Part shown: positions 33,874-44,900 of the stretch, one piece after another
How positions within the stretch are numbered: the stretch's first letter is position 1
Layout of the letters: every line of letters begins with the position of its first letter
The notes under the pieces: generated by a model
Database searches by the model: none
What the model was told of the DNA's origin: nothing
The model's input: only the letters and a program-made list of their open reading frames with translations
Made by a program: the position numbers and the translations under genes
From: Alphaproteobacteria bacterium
GTDB taxonomy: Bacteria > Pseudomonadota > Alphaproteobacteria > Micropepsales > Micropepsaceae
Reading direction: 5' to 3'
Assembly (NCBI GenBank): GCA_019245415.1
Contig: JAFARO010000007.1
Location: 62,001-126,000 of the forward strand
DNA length: 64,000 bases

Positions 33874-34812
33874 TTAGCCGCGGTTCTTGACGAACCGACG
33901 CAAATCGTCGGTTCCTTGAACCCGAAACATCGTGTACGGAAACGCGCCGGTAAGCCGACACTCCCGAATCAACGAGTGTTCGAGGAGATAGGTGAGTGCG
34001 GGATTGAGTCTTCGGGCATCCCACCCATATCGCTCGGCGATGCCCATGGCCTGAGAAGGTAATGTGTCGTCATTCACGAGGTCCGCTGCCAGGCGTAAGG
34101 CGTCTTGTGCTGGATTCCACGATTTCCAGTAGCCGTCGAACCGTGGAAATAGGTTGGCGTGAACCCTTACATCGTCCCATGCCGATACTTCCATGAAATC
34201 CCGAAGCTCGTGGAGCCCATCGCGCGCGTCGTCCATCGTCAGACCGATCGCTTCGGAAAGTTCCGCCAGCGATACTTGCGGGTCAGCAAAGTCCCCGTGC
34301 TCAGAGTGTTCAACGAAATATTGAGCTATGGCATTCGCAGCTGAGGAATAGCCGCTCATCTGTTTGAGTTGTGCGGCCACGACTGCTGGAGGCTCTCCGA
34401 GCGGTGGTTTGCGCGTAATGCCATGTATGTCGCTGATGAGCTGCTGAACATCCTCAGCGCTGCAAATCTCCGGTGAATATATTCCCTCTAGAAGCGGTGG
34501 TAGTTTCGAAGCCGGTAACTCGAACCGCACCGGAAGGAAGCGGCACTGGTCCCTGAGCTTTCTTACGAGCGCCGCGTCCATTTCTTGGTTGACCCATGGC
34601 CTGTTGACCGATTGTGGGGTAAGCAAAACAAGAAAATGTGTACACCCCGCGAGACCCTCATCGATCTTTTGGCGCAGGCTATCGCCAGCGGCAATTCGCC
34701 AGGGAGCCCACCATACTTCTATGTGTTTCGATTGTAGCGCTTCAGCAAGTCGCCGCGCCACTTCGGCATCCTCGGATGTATAGCTCAGGAAAACTATCGG
34801 TGCTTCCGCCAT
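33874..34812 (-). CDS. TIR-domain protein
   Basis: 312 residues. The N-terminal TIR domain (about 5-125) has IVFLSYTSEDAEVARRLAEA, VWWAPWRIAAGD and THFLVLLTPQSVNRPWVNQE; Glu77 in WVNQE is the predicted catalytic NAD-cleaving residue. The C-terminal 170 residues form a helical, winged-helix-like region (QVSLAELSEAIGLTMDDARD) of unknown role that may sense a signal. Bacterial TIR proteins often act in anti-phage defence by NAD depletion. A decayed copy of its 3' end is at 22706-22800. Confidence 0.92.
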   Translation of the reverse strand: MAEAPIVFLSYTSEDAEVARRLAEALQSKHIEVWWAPWRIAAGDSLRQKIDEGLAGCTHFLVLLTPQSVNRPWVNQEMDAALVRKLRDQCRFLPVRFELPASKLPPLLEGIYSPEICSAEDVQQLISDIHGITRKPPLGEPPAVVAAQLKQMSGYSSAANAIAQYFVEHSEHGDFADPQVSLAELSEAIGLTMDDARDGLHELRDFMEVSAWDDVRVHANLFPRFDGYWKSWNPAQDALRLAADLVNDDTLPSQAMGIAERYGWDARRLNPALTYLLEHSLIRECRLTGAFPYTMFRVQGTDDLRRFVKNRG

Positions 34813-34926
34813 TGGCTCGTCGCCCTTACTCTAGATCACAATTCAGACGCTCTCGGAGGCCCAAACTGCGATAAGTTTATCTGAGTCGTCGTCGCCAAAA
34901 AAATAGCGAAAACCGCTCAACAAAAG

Positions 34927-34952
34927 GACAGCCCACCACTCGGCAGGCTGTC
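34927..34952 (-). terminator. Terminator-like hairpin after the ParB-like gene
   Basis: Read on the minus strand, GACAGCC and GGCTGTC flank a 12-base loop and are followed by CTTTTGTTG. It lies about 160 bp downstream of the ParB-like gene inside the 302-bp gene-free stretch 34813-35114, where nothing else was recognised. Confidence 0.45.
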
Positions 34953-35114
34953 AGTCATCGCTCGTTCGAATGCGCCCCGACCGCTTGGTTTCGTCTTGTC
35001 GGGCTGGTGCGCTTCCCCGCGCGGTTGACTTGAGCGCGGTCTGCTAGCTAGCCGCCTGTGCAAGTCTCGCGTGCGGGTATCACACGAGGTGCGCCGAGCG
35101 TTCCCGACGCAAGG

Positions 35115-36992
35115 TTATTCCGCCGCCTGTTTCAGGTCGGCATCCTCTGCGCCGGGTAGAGCGGCGTTGGGCCTCAGCGGTTCCGGCAGCCAACGGGTGT
35201 TGGCTAGCAGCTGCTCGGCCCGCTCAGCCATCTCGGCCTTCTTGAGTGCCGAAAGCCGTTGCGTTTCCTGTGGTGAGAGTGCCTCCGACACCGCCGAGAC
35301 GATCTGCTCCTTGGTGACGGCCCCGAGAAAGTTGGCGGTCGTCGGACGCCACCAATCGGCCATGTCGAGCGAGAGGGCCTGGGCCAATGTCTCGCTGTCG
35401 CGGAGCCGTTCCTCGGAGCCCGCGCGCCGCGCGACGGCATCGACCGTCATCGAGACGCAATGAGCCAAGAGCGCCAGCCGGTCGGCCTGCTTGAGGCCGC
35501 TCAGCCAGTCCCAGAGTCCCTCGCGCGTCGGGATACGCTCCTGCCAACCCGCATGACGCTTCAGGAAGGCCGCAGAGGCCTTGCTCTCGCCGAGGCTCTT
35601 GGCATGGGCTTCCAGGACAGCCTCGGTCGGAGTGATGCCGACGCAGGTGAGGCGGCCCTCGCGGAGGAGCATCCGCTCGACGAGCACCTTGAGGAGCGCG
35701 GTGAGAGATGCTTGCGGATTGTCTGCGAGCAACTCCCGGAGCGCAGCCGAGCGATGGGCGGTGAGGTCTGCCAGCAGCGTGTCGGAATACCCGCCGCTCT
35801 GCTGCGCAGACTTGGGTCGCTCGTCCTGCCGTTCGCTCCGCTTTCGTTCTTCCGGGCGGATGAGGCCGCGGACCACCTTGAGCTGGCCATCCTGGTCGAT
35901 GCCGATGAGCGCACCGGAGCGCTGTTTCTCCCGTTCGCTCCACACCGTCTTCTTAGCCAGGAGCGTGTCGAGCTCGCCCGAGACCTGCGCCAATTCGGCC
36001 TCGGCCTTCGGGTCCTCCTGGTCTTCGAGCGCCGAGACGAGATCGTCATAGCGCTTGGAGAGGCTTTTGACTCGCTTCTCCTCTTTGGCCGGGAGGGCCT
36101 GTTCGGTTGCTTTGGCCCGTCCGAACCGCGCCAGACGCTCGTAGTCGAGTTCGGTTGCGACCTCGACCCAGCTCCAGCCTTCGCCTTTGATGGCTTGGGC
36201 TTCACCGTCGAGTTTGGCCGCCACCAGCCGGTCGAGGAGCTGGCTGTCCTTGAAGTATCCCTCGCCCTCCTCTTGGAACAGGTCCCTCACGATCTCACCA
36301 CCCGCTGCCTCATAGGCTTTGGGACCGATGAAGAGCGCACGCCGGTCGCGGCCGTGCACCTGGGAGCGGGTGAGGTATTGGCGGATGAGGTCTGGGGCCG
36401 GATCCTTGTATGGGAGACCGAACCAGACCTCTTCCTGGGCGGCCTGGTCGTCGCTCACAGTGAAGGCCATGAGCTGTTCCAGCGTCATCTCATCCTTGCG
36501 ATACAAGCCCAGGAGCTTCGGCGAGACCGCGGCCAGCTTGAGGCGCTGGACCACAAAGGTATCGGTGACCCCAAACCGGCTGCCGATCTCTCCTGCCGAG
36601 TGTCCCTGCGCCTGCAACTTGGCGAAGGCCTCGAACTGGTCCGCGGGATGCAGGGAAACCCGCTCGACATTCTCAGCGAGAGAAAGCTCGCCCAGTGCGT
36701 CGTCCGAGCTGCTGCGGATCTGACAGGCGACGGGATAGGTCCGCTTGATCTTGCGACGTTTGGCGAGCAGTTGCAGGGCGGCGAGACGGCGGCCGCCGGC
36801 AGCGACGCCGAAGCGCTTTGTCTTGGAGCCTCTCTTTGACGCGAGCGGCGCCACGACGAGGTTCTCGAGAAGGCCATGCGCCAGGATGCTGGCGGCAAGT
36901 TCCTCGATGGCCGCGGTCGGGTAGGTCTTGCGGACATTGGCTTTCGAGCGCGTGAGATTGCGAAGCGGTATGGTCTTGAGCGAAGAGCCCAT
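35115..36992 (-). CDS. Large ParB/RepB-like partition protein
   Basis: 625 residues from ATG 36992 (GGAG 7 bases upstream; another ATG two codons earlier). The ParB N-domain is clear: IPLRNLTRSKANVRKTYPTA, ELAASILAHGLLENLVVAPL, GGRRLAALQLLAKR, ELSLAENVERVSLHPADQFE, then an HTH (GHSAGEIGSRFGVTDTFVVQ). The long C-terminal extension is typical of ParB-like proteins on alphaproteobacterial plasmids and ICEs. No parA partner is adjacent, so roles in partition or as a transcription factor are both possible. It lies 130 bp downstream of a TraG-like ATPase gene. Confidence 0.92.
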   Translation of the reverse strand: MGSSLKTIPLRNLTRSKANVRKTYPTAAIEELAASILAHGLLENLVVAPLASKRGSKTKRFGVAAGGRRLAALQLLAKRRKIKRTYPVACQIRSSSDDALGELSLAENVERVSLHPADQFEAFAKLQAQGHSAGEIGSRFGVTDTFVVQRLKLAAVSPKLLGLYRKDEMTLEQLMAFTVSDDQAAQEEVWFGLPYKDPAPDLIRQYLTRSQVHGRDRRALFIGPKAYEAAGGEIVRDLFQEEGEGYFKDSQLLDRLVAAKLDGEAQAIKGEGWSWVEVATELDYERLARFGRAKATEQALPAKEEKRVKSLSKRYDDLVSALEDQEDPKAEAELAQVSGELDTLLAKKTVWSEREKQRSGALIGIDQDGQLKVVRGLIRPEERKRSERQDERPKSAQQSGGYSDTLLADLTAHRSAALRELLADNPQASLTALLKVLVERMLLREGRLTCVGITPTEAVLEAHAKSLGESKASAAFLKRHAGWQERIPTREGLWDWLSGLKQADRLALLAHCVSMTVDAVARRAGSEERLRDSETLAQALSLDMADWWRPTTANFLGAVTKEQIVSAVSEALSPQETQRLSALKKAEMAERAEQLLANTRWLPEPLRPNAALPGAEDADLKQAAE

Positions 36993-37122
36993 TGTCATTC
37001 TCCAATTGTGCAAGGAACAGCCGGGCCGCGAAGCGGTCAGGTGTCGGAGTCAGGAGGATTCCGGACGTCCGTGGCTCATGCTCTCGCCCGGGAGACCCGC
37101 GCGCCAGACGCGCAAATATCGC

Positions 37123-38316
37123 CTAGAGCGATGCCTTTGCTGCGTTGAGTGCTTCAGTCTCAGTAAGCGACCGGCCGCTGAAGGGTTGGCTCGGTGTGCC
37201 GTCGATCATAAGCTTGAGATAGAGGTCGTGATTGGGGAGATAGAGAAGATCGCGGGCCTCGAATTTGGGTTCGAACTCACGCGCCAGGACCTGGGCGTCG
37301 TTCGGTCCCACCCGAAATGAGATCAACGTGCCGACATTGCCGAGAATGGCGTGCTCGATCTCGGGCTCCATCTGCTTGAGATACTGATTGGCGAGCACCA
37401 TGCCGACGCCGTATTTGCGCAGCTCCGACATCATGTTGGCGATCATCAGCGTGGTGAAGTTCTGGAACTCGTCGACATGAAGCGTGAACTGCCGGCGCGA
37501 ATCCGATTCCGCCCGGCTGAACGCGGCAAGGCCGATGGTGGAGACTATCAAGCCGCCGAGCAACAGCGCGCTGTCCTCACCGATCCGTCCCTTGCCGACA
37601 TTGACGACGAGCATCTCGCCCTTGTCCATCATGGCGCGGAAGCTGAGGGCGATCTTAGGCTCGACCAGGATGCGGTAGAGCATGGGGTCCGCCAAGAGCG
37701 CGCCAATTTTGTTCTGAATGGGAGCCACGGCCTCGGCACGCTGGCGGGGTTGGTAGTTCTCGAACTCGTGGCGCCAGAAATTGCGGACCGTCTCGTTTTG
37801 GATATTGGCCGCTATGGCTTTGCGAAATTGCTCATCGCGGTACAGGCGCAGGAGGTCGGGAAGCTGCGAGCCGTCGCGCTCCAGCAAGGCATACAGGCTG
37901 TTGCGCAGCACATGCTCCATGCGCACGCCCCAGGCGTCGGGCCAGAGCTTCTTGAGGGTCTCAAGCAGTCCTGAGACCGCCAGCGGGATTCTGTCTGCCC
38001 GGACCTTGCGAAGCGGGTTGTATCCGTAGGGCTGGTTGGGATCAGCTGCGTTCAGGTAGCGGATGTTTGTAAAGCCTTTAACCCTTGCAAATTCTATGAT
38101 CGCGTCGGCTAGATCGCCGTGCGGATCGACCAGGGCGAAACCGCGGCTCGCGACCATGTCCTGCAGCACGAGACTCTTGAGCAGTGTGGACTTGCCGGTT
38201 CCGGTCTTTCCGATGACGTGTATGTGAGACAGGCGATCGGCCTGGCGAATGCCAAAGGACCTGGAATTGCCGTGATGGTTTGTGCGCGCGAAATAGGAAA
38301 CGTCGGCAGAAAGCAT
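37123..38316 (-). CDS. TraG/VirD4-like type IV coupling ATPase (short form)
   Basis: 397 residues, without N-terminal membrane helices. Walker A is GKTGTGKST (36-44) in HIHVIGKTGTGKSTLLKSL; GFALVDPHGDLADAII follows; Walker B is FTLHVDEFQNF (about 278-288); and RKYGVGMVLANQYLKQME is the conserved sensor region. This type of DUF87/TraG-like ATPase is common on integrative elements beside ParB-like genes. With no relaxase or channel nearby it may act in DNA processing, or use another element's machinery. Confidence 0.92.
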   Translation of the reverse strand: MLSADVSYFARTNHHGNSRSFGIRQADRLSHIHVIGKTGTGKSTLLKSLVLQDMVASRGFALVDPHGDLADAIIEFARVKGFTNIRYLNAADPNQPYGYNPLRKVRADRIPLAVSGLLETLKKLWPDAWGVRMEHVLRNSLYALLERDGSQLPDLLRLYRDEQFRKAIAANIQNETVRNFWRHEFENYQPRQRAEAVAPIQNKIGALLADPMLYRILVEPKIALSFRAMMDKGEMLVVNVGKGRIGEDSALLLGGLIVSTIGLAAFSRAESDSRRQFTLHVDEFQNFTTLMIANMMSELRKYGVGMVLANQYLKQMEPEIEHAILGNVGTLISFRVGPNDAQVLAREFEPKFEARDLLYLPNHDLYLKLMIDGTPSQPFSGRSLTETEALNAAKASL

Positions 38317-38520
38317 CCCCTAAGTGTCTCGGCATCATTCCGCTCGGCAAGACTGGGTGCTATCGCGAAAGGCAATGAGCCCGCCCACGGTCCGCGCGAG
38401 AAACGATGGGAGGTTCTTTAAAAAGGTCTCTGACTCTGGAATTTCGCCATGGTATTCAGATGCTCGACGAAGAATTTAGTGCACGCGCAAATCAGCTCTG
38501 CTCCAGTTATTAGCGGGGCC

Positions 38521-38796
38521 CTATTGCACTTTCCTAGTCTTTCTCACTCGACGATGCGCCTTCTTGTGTTTTGCAGTTGGATGGGCGGCGGCGGCAAAAT
38601 GGGGTGTCGTTGTCTGGGTCACGACAATGGTGCGGTTGCCGGCCTGGTCATAGGTGTAATCGATCTCTTTGTTGTTGCTATAGGCCGCCTTCTTGAGACG
38701 CCCCAAATTGTCATAGGTGTAGGTGACCGACGCTGCGGCACCTAGCGAGCCCAATAGCGTGAAGGCGATTGCGAGCGGAGCAAGCTTTCTAAGCAT
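38521..38796 (-). CDS. Short exported YD-repeat protein
   Basis: 91 residues from ATG 38796, after a GGTGGCGAC ribosome site. Signal peptide MLRKLAPLAIAFTLLGSLGA is followed by a single pair of RHS/YD repeats (VTYTYDNLGRLKKAAYSNNK, IDYTYDQAGNRTIVV) and a very basic Lys/Arg/His tail. It lies head to head with the giant Rhs gene (144 bp apart) and shares its repeat type, so it may interact with the Rhs shell or be a product of repeat duplication. Confidence 0.72.
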   Translation of the reverse strand: MLRKLAPLAIAFTLLGSLGAAASVTYTYDNLGRLKKAAYSNNKEIDYTYDQAGNRTIVVTQTTTPHFAAAAHPTAKHKKAHRRVRKTRKVQ

Positions 38797-38940
38797 GTCG
38801 CCACCCAAGTTCGTTGCTTCGCCATACTATCTCATATTGCGCTACCAGTAAATGTTAATTAGGGTGGATTTCGCGGTCGGGTCGAACTGGTTCAATTTCC
38901 AGTCAAGTTCGGCATCGCATCGCAAAGCGAAGGGGGCGGC

Positions 38941-41900
38941 ATGTCGAAGGTTCGCTACAAAGCCCGTTCTCATATCGCTACTTGGTTTTTGTTTGCGGGG
39001 CTTTCTGCAGCCGCAGCAGCGTCCCTAGAGATATCGGCTGCACACGCAACGACGACTTATGTGCCGTCGGTGAAGATCGGAACGGCAGCACTCATCACTC
39101 CGCTCGATGCCGAAAACAAATACAACACGCTCTCGCAATCTTCGACCGACGGGTTGGCTGGACTAAATGGAGGCACGCCAACGCCGGTCGCTCCGGAGAT
39201 TGTCGAACTCACGCGCGCGCTCAAGAGCGATCCAGATCTCATCTATCAGTACGTCCACAACAATATCCAAACGACATGGATGTACGGTCTGCAGAAGGGT
39301 GCGCTCGGCACCGAGATCGACAAGGCCGGTACACCTTTCGATCAGGCCGAACTCATGGTCGCGCTTCTGCGCCAGGCCGGATACACGCCGAGTTACGTCG
39401 CCGGCACAATTTATTTGACCTCCACGCAGTTCTATAACTGGACGGGGATTTCCGATGCGCTCGCTGCTTGCGAGATGCTGTCGAGCGGCGGCATTCCGGC
39501 GCAAGTCAACGACAACGCGTCCTCGACGAAATGCACCGACGCCTTCACCCAAGGAACGGCCATCACCCATGTGCGCATGGCGCACATCTGGGTTCAGGTC
39601 ACAATTTCGGGCAGTCACAGCCTGGGATGTTCAGCCCAAGACGTTTGCGTCTTCGATCCGAGCTACAAGGTCTACACCTGGAAGAGCGGCATCAATCTGG
39701 CCACAGCGACGGGGTTCGCACCCGGCGCGGCACTTTTGGCCGTAACCAGCGGCATGCAAAGTGGTAATCGCACAAGCGGCGGCGCCAACGTTCCCTACGT
39801 CAACACATTGAATGCCGGGCAACTGGATTCGACGCTGCAAACTTATGCAATCAACCTGCTGAGCTACATCCAGACCAATCATCTGCAGGGCGCGCAGATC
39901 GAGGACATTGTCAGCGGTGGTGTGATAGTTCCGGTCAACACCTCTGCTCGCCAAACGACGCTGCCGTATGCCGATCCTTCGCCGCCGTACACGGCGCACG
40001 TCTGGACGCCGTCGACAAGATACAATGCAATCCCCGATCCGTACCGCGTCACTCTCGAAGTCACGGGAAAGTCCGACCAATATCCGAGCGGCTTTGCCGT
40101 CGATACCACGATGTTCGATGCAACTTTCTATGCCGACGAAATCTATGGCCGGCAGCTGACGATTGATACGGATTTCCGGAGAGGTGGAGTGGTCATTCAG
40201 CATGACTATCTCCACTATTACGCGCAGCTGATGCTCGACAATGCCGGCTTTGTCGCGCTGCCTGCGTATACATATTCCTTGCCATCGTCCTATGGCGATA
40301 CCACTGCGCGCGGGGTTCCTACCCATGTAATCCTGACTGTCTCGCATCCGTATGTCGCTTCTGCCGACGGAACGCCGACCACCCTTATGGACTACATGGA
40401 TGCCTTGATCGACAAGCCCATCGTCCTCATTACGCCCGTCGCCATCGTCCAGGGCTGGGGCGAGGCTAGCCCGGCAATGCTCGCGAAGTGGTCTGACGAG
40501 GCAGCGTCTGACAGTTCACTGCCACCTGAGTTCACCCAGCCATTATGTCCGAACGGCGTGGATCCTTGCCCAAATCTCTATCAGCAGCCGACTGGCAATC
40601 TGGAGCGTCAGAAGACTGCCGCGTCATGGCTCGCACAATTAAGCCGATCCGCTAAATTGAACGCAGCCGTCGCCAATTCAGTGACCGCCTTGCATCACGT
40701 GTTGGGCTTTGTCTACGGAGACAACCTCCCCGTGATTCCAACTTACAACCGAGGCGTCGTCGATTATCATCCGGATTTTGTAGAATCGGACAACTTCAAC
40801 CGCGTAGATGTGGATGCGGGCGTCAGCGTGACCAGCAAAGTCGCGAACGCGACCACGCGGCGCGCAGCGGTTTACTCCATTGCCGCGACCAGCGCCACGA
40901 TCGAAGGCAGTATGGGCAGCCAGCAAGCCGATGCTCCCGACACGTCTTCGACTGCCACGCGGTTCGAGTGGAACAACACACCGCCGTCTGATCACAGTCC
41001 CTTCGGCCAAAACCCCGCAGGATTGGGGCCGCAGGACTTCCTTCAATTCAATAGCAGTACAATTGCCGGAGCACCCGGCTTGCTCCAGGTCGAAGGCCAG
41101 ACTTCCACAACAAACGACGGCATTTCCAACGCCGGCGATCCGCCTGAAATCGGCATGAGCGAATTTAACGCGTGGCTCTCTACGTTTACGACGGAGATCA
41201 CGAACTACGTGAACAATGGCTTCACAGTCTATGCCGGACGCGAAGGCTTTCTGGGTCCAGGACAGCGCGCCGGCATCTATACTCCCGACAGCAAGCACAG
41301 CACCTATACGCACTTTCCGACCAAGCAGAGGGGGGCAGCCTTCGTCGCGGTAAAGCTCGACGCGAACGGAGACCCTACGGATATCGCCCATATCGTGATG
41401 TCGCTGAATACTGCCTTCGACGGGACCATGGTCGCAACGAAGGGCGGGGGCGGGGGCGATCAACCTGATAAGAGCACAACCTACAATCCGGCCCAGGCGG
41501 CGGACATTCTCAAGTCCCGCTTTGTCGATCGATCGCACGCGCTCGGGGTCAACTTATCAAATGGATCGCTGGCCTATTCCAGCCCGGTGTCGCTAAGGGT
41601 CGGTAACGGGGGATTTCCGTACGAACTCACTTCAAGTTCCGCCTGGCATGCCGGTGTACCTCCAACGTCACAATTTGCACCGCCACCGCCAACTCAGCCC
41701 ACGGCAGGCTGGGCGCACAATTGGCTTAGCAAGCTCGCACTTTCGGGCAGCGGTATAGAAGCACTCGGCCAGAGCGATATTCGGGCCGCTACCGGGGCCA
41801 TCGTCACTTTTTTGGTGACGCAAGACATTTATGCGGGCTCCATCTCCCCGCAACAGCAAGTGGCAGCCGTACTCACGCAGTCGTGGTGGTCACACCAACT

Positions 41901-44900
41901 CACCGACAATGTCGTGACGGTAAGCATTGGCGCCTCTACGACACAGTTCGTGCAAGTTCCCGACGGTTCCTGGGTCGCTCCCGGTTCGGGCTTTGCAACG
42001 CTGACACAAAATGGGACCCGCGTACCGTTCGAGTATATCTGCGGCCTGTATGCTGCACCCTATGCGATGTCTCGCGGATGGGATGACACCAATGTTTCCT
42101 TCTATGTTACCAATGTCCATGGCGATGTGCAGCACTTTGGCTATTGGGTCAACGACTACCCTATTACTGATGCTAGCAATTGCGGCCAAGCCAAAGGATT
42201 CAGATTGACGCAATGGGCGTTCCTGCAAGGAATGTCCGTTACTCCCGTATACGCCAATTCCGGTCCGCACACACTTGATGCATTGATCGAAGTCGACAAT
42301 TCGATCGGCCGGAAGCTCACATTCTCAGGCAATACTGTGACGAACGGCCTTTCGAACTTGGACTCACGCTCCATTACTCTCGGAACTACGTCTCAAGTAG
42401 ACCCGATGCAAAGAACTACGTCGTTAGCATTTGTCGGACCCTATACGACAAGCAGCACGCAGCGCCCGGTGCCTTACACCTTACTTTCCACGGTAACGAC
42501 TCCCGAGCACCCGTCTCAGCCCAATATTCAGTACTTTTACGATACACTCGGTAGAGTAAATCAAATCAAGGATGCCGTTGCGATCCAACAAGGCGGCCGC
42601 AATCCTTTTAACTTCTACATCGCGGACGGTACCCGCGGCGAGCGTGACGATCCGCTCTCGCAGCCTTATACCGTTGTGTACGATGTGTACGGCCACCCTT
42701 CGCGATTCATAGACGAGGTGGGTGCAGAGACAGACGCATTGTTCGACTCCCGCGGGCGCGTCTTGAGCTACATCTATCCCGAAGGCGATTGCGAAGCCTT
42801 CGCCTACGACAATCAAAACAACACCACTGACTTTTGGAAAGTCGATACAACGTCGTCATGCAATACAGCGGCGTCGAGTACACATGTACTACACATGTCG
42901 GCTAGCTGGGACCAGACTTGGAACAAACCTCTCACCATAACAAACGCCCGGAATTTCACGACGACACTGACTTACTACACCAGCGGCAGCGGTGCTTCGT
43001 TGATGCACACCGCCGCCAGGCCCACGATCACGGAAGGGACGCCAGTCTACATCTTCTCTTATGACGCGACAGGCAAACCAATAGACGTCACAGGTCCAAC
43101 TGGAATTGTTCGACACAATATCTACGACTCCGCGGAAAATCTTTCGTCCTCGATACTCGATTACGGAACCGGTCGCCTAAATTTAACAACTAGCTACAAC
43201 TACGACCCACAGGGCGACACGGTTTCAATTGCGGACCCACGCGGATTTGTTACCACCTCCATCTTCGACAATGATCGGAAAAAAACGGAAGATGACCATC
43301 ACAATGGAGATGCGAACGCATCGCTCAATGCGGCCACGCAATCAGCATTTGATGAAATTGGGCGAATTACTGACACCAAAATTGGTACCTCGTTTTCAGG
43401 AACGACGGTGACCGCTTGGCAAACGATGAAGCACATTACCTATACCCCAACCTCCAAGCTGGCCACGGTCACGGATGCAGATAGCCGGACCACGTCGACC
43501 TTTTATGATAACGCTGATCGGGCACAGACAGTGAGCGACCCCCTCGGCCGCAATGTGCACTATGTGTACTGTGCGCCGGGAAACACCAATTGTGCGGCCA
43601 ATGCAGTGAAGACCGAATATCGGGGTTGGGTATCGGGATCTGCGTGTTCTAGCGTCGGGACCGACCAGGAATGCTATCGGCGACTAACCTATTTTTTGGA
43701 TGGCGAAGAGAAGACCGTTAAGGACGCGAACGGCAACACAACTACATACGCGTATGATGGTTTTATTCGTCTGAAGAAGACAACTTTCTCAGACAATTCC
43801 AGCGAACAGGTTCCGGTCTCCGGCGGCTACGACGCCAGTGGCAACGTACTGAAATGGATTAATCGCAATGGCCAAACATTGACTTATGCATACAATTCGC
43901 TGGATTGGATCACCCAGAAATGCGTGCCAAGTGCGGGACAGACAATCTGCTCGCCTCCTACAAATCCAGGTGTAACGACTTCGTGGACCTACCTCCTTGA
44001 CGGTCGAATTGATGTGCTCTCGGACAGTAATGGCACCGGTAACGTAATTGACTACGGATACGATACCGCCGGCCGCATGACCTCTGTGGTAACCACCATT
44101 CCAGGCCTCACAGGCACTAAGTCAGTAAGCTACGGGCTCGACGCCAACGGCAATCGAACTGAACTTGTTTGGCCGGATGGTTATTACGTCGGCTACTGTT
44201 ACGACAGCTTGAATCGAATGACTGCGGCGATGGAGAATTCTACGGACTCGGGCTGCGCTACAAATCTTTTGGCAACGTACCAATATAACGCGCTATCACG
44301 CCGAACAAACATTACCTACTCGGGTTCCGGGGCCCAAGTTCAAACTCCCGATCCAAGCTCATATACCGCCGCCGGTGATCTGTTGAATATGGCGCATATT
44401 TTCCCTGGGGGCACGAGCAACAACAACACGTTTGCCTACACCTACACAAGCGCGCACCAAACCAACTCGATGTCTGCGAGCAACAGTGCGTGGCTCTGGC
44501 AGCCGCCCGGTAATAATTCGACGAGCTACACAGTGAACAACCTCAATCAGTACCCGACTGTGGGCTCACAGACCACGGGAGGCACCAATTGCCAAGGCAA
44601 TAGCCAAGGCCTTTCCTATGACTGCGATGGCAACCTCACATTCGATGGAACACATACGTTCACCTATGACGGCGAGAACCGGCTTCTGACAGCCAGCGCT
44701 ACCGGAATCGCAGCGAGCTATTCCTACGATCCACTTGGTAGGCGGACAAAGAAATCTGGGTCCGGCGTAACCACCACCATCTACCTTTCGGACGGTACCG
44801 ACGAGATCGCCGAATATCCTGCCAGCGGCCCCATAAGCGCGCGCTATATCCCGGGGCCAGCCAGTGATGAACTAATCGCGATGATTATCGTAACAACGGG

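Noticed and set aside
35460..36839. 459-codon plus-strand frame
   Set aside because: Antisense to the ParB-like gene; composition is typical of a shadow.
37351..37974. 207-codon plus-strand frame
   Set aside because: Shadow of the TraG-like ATPase gene at 37123-38316.
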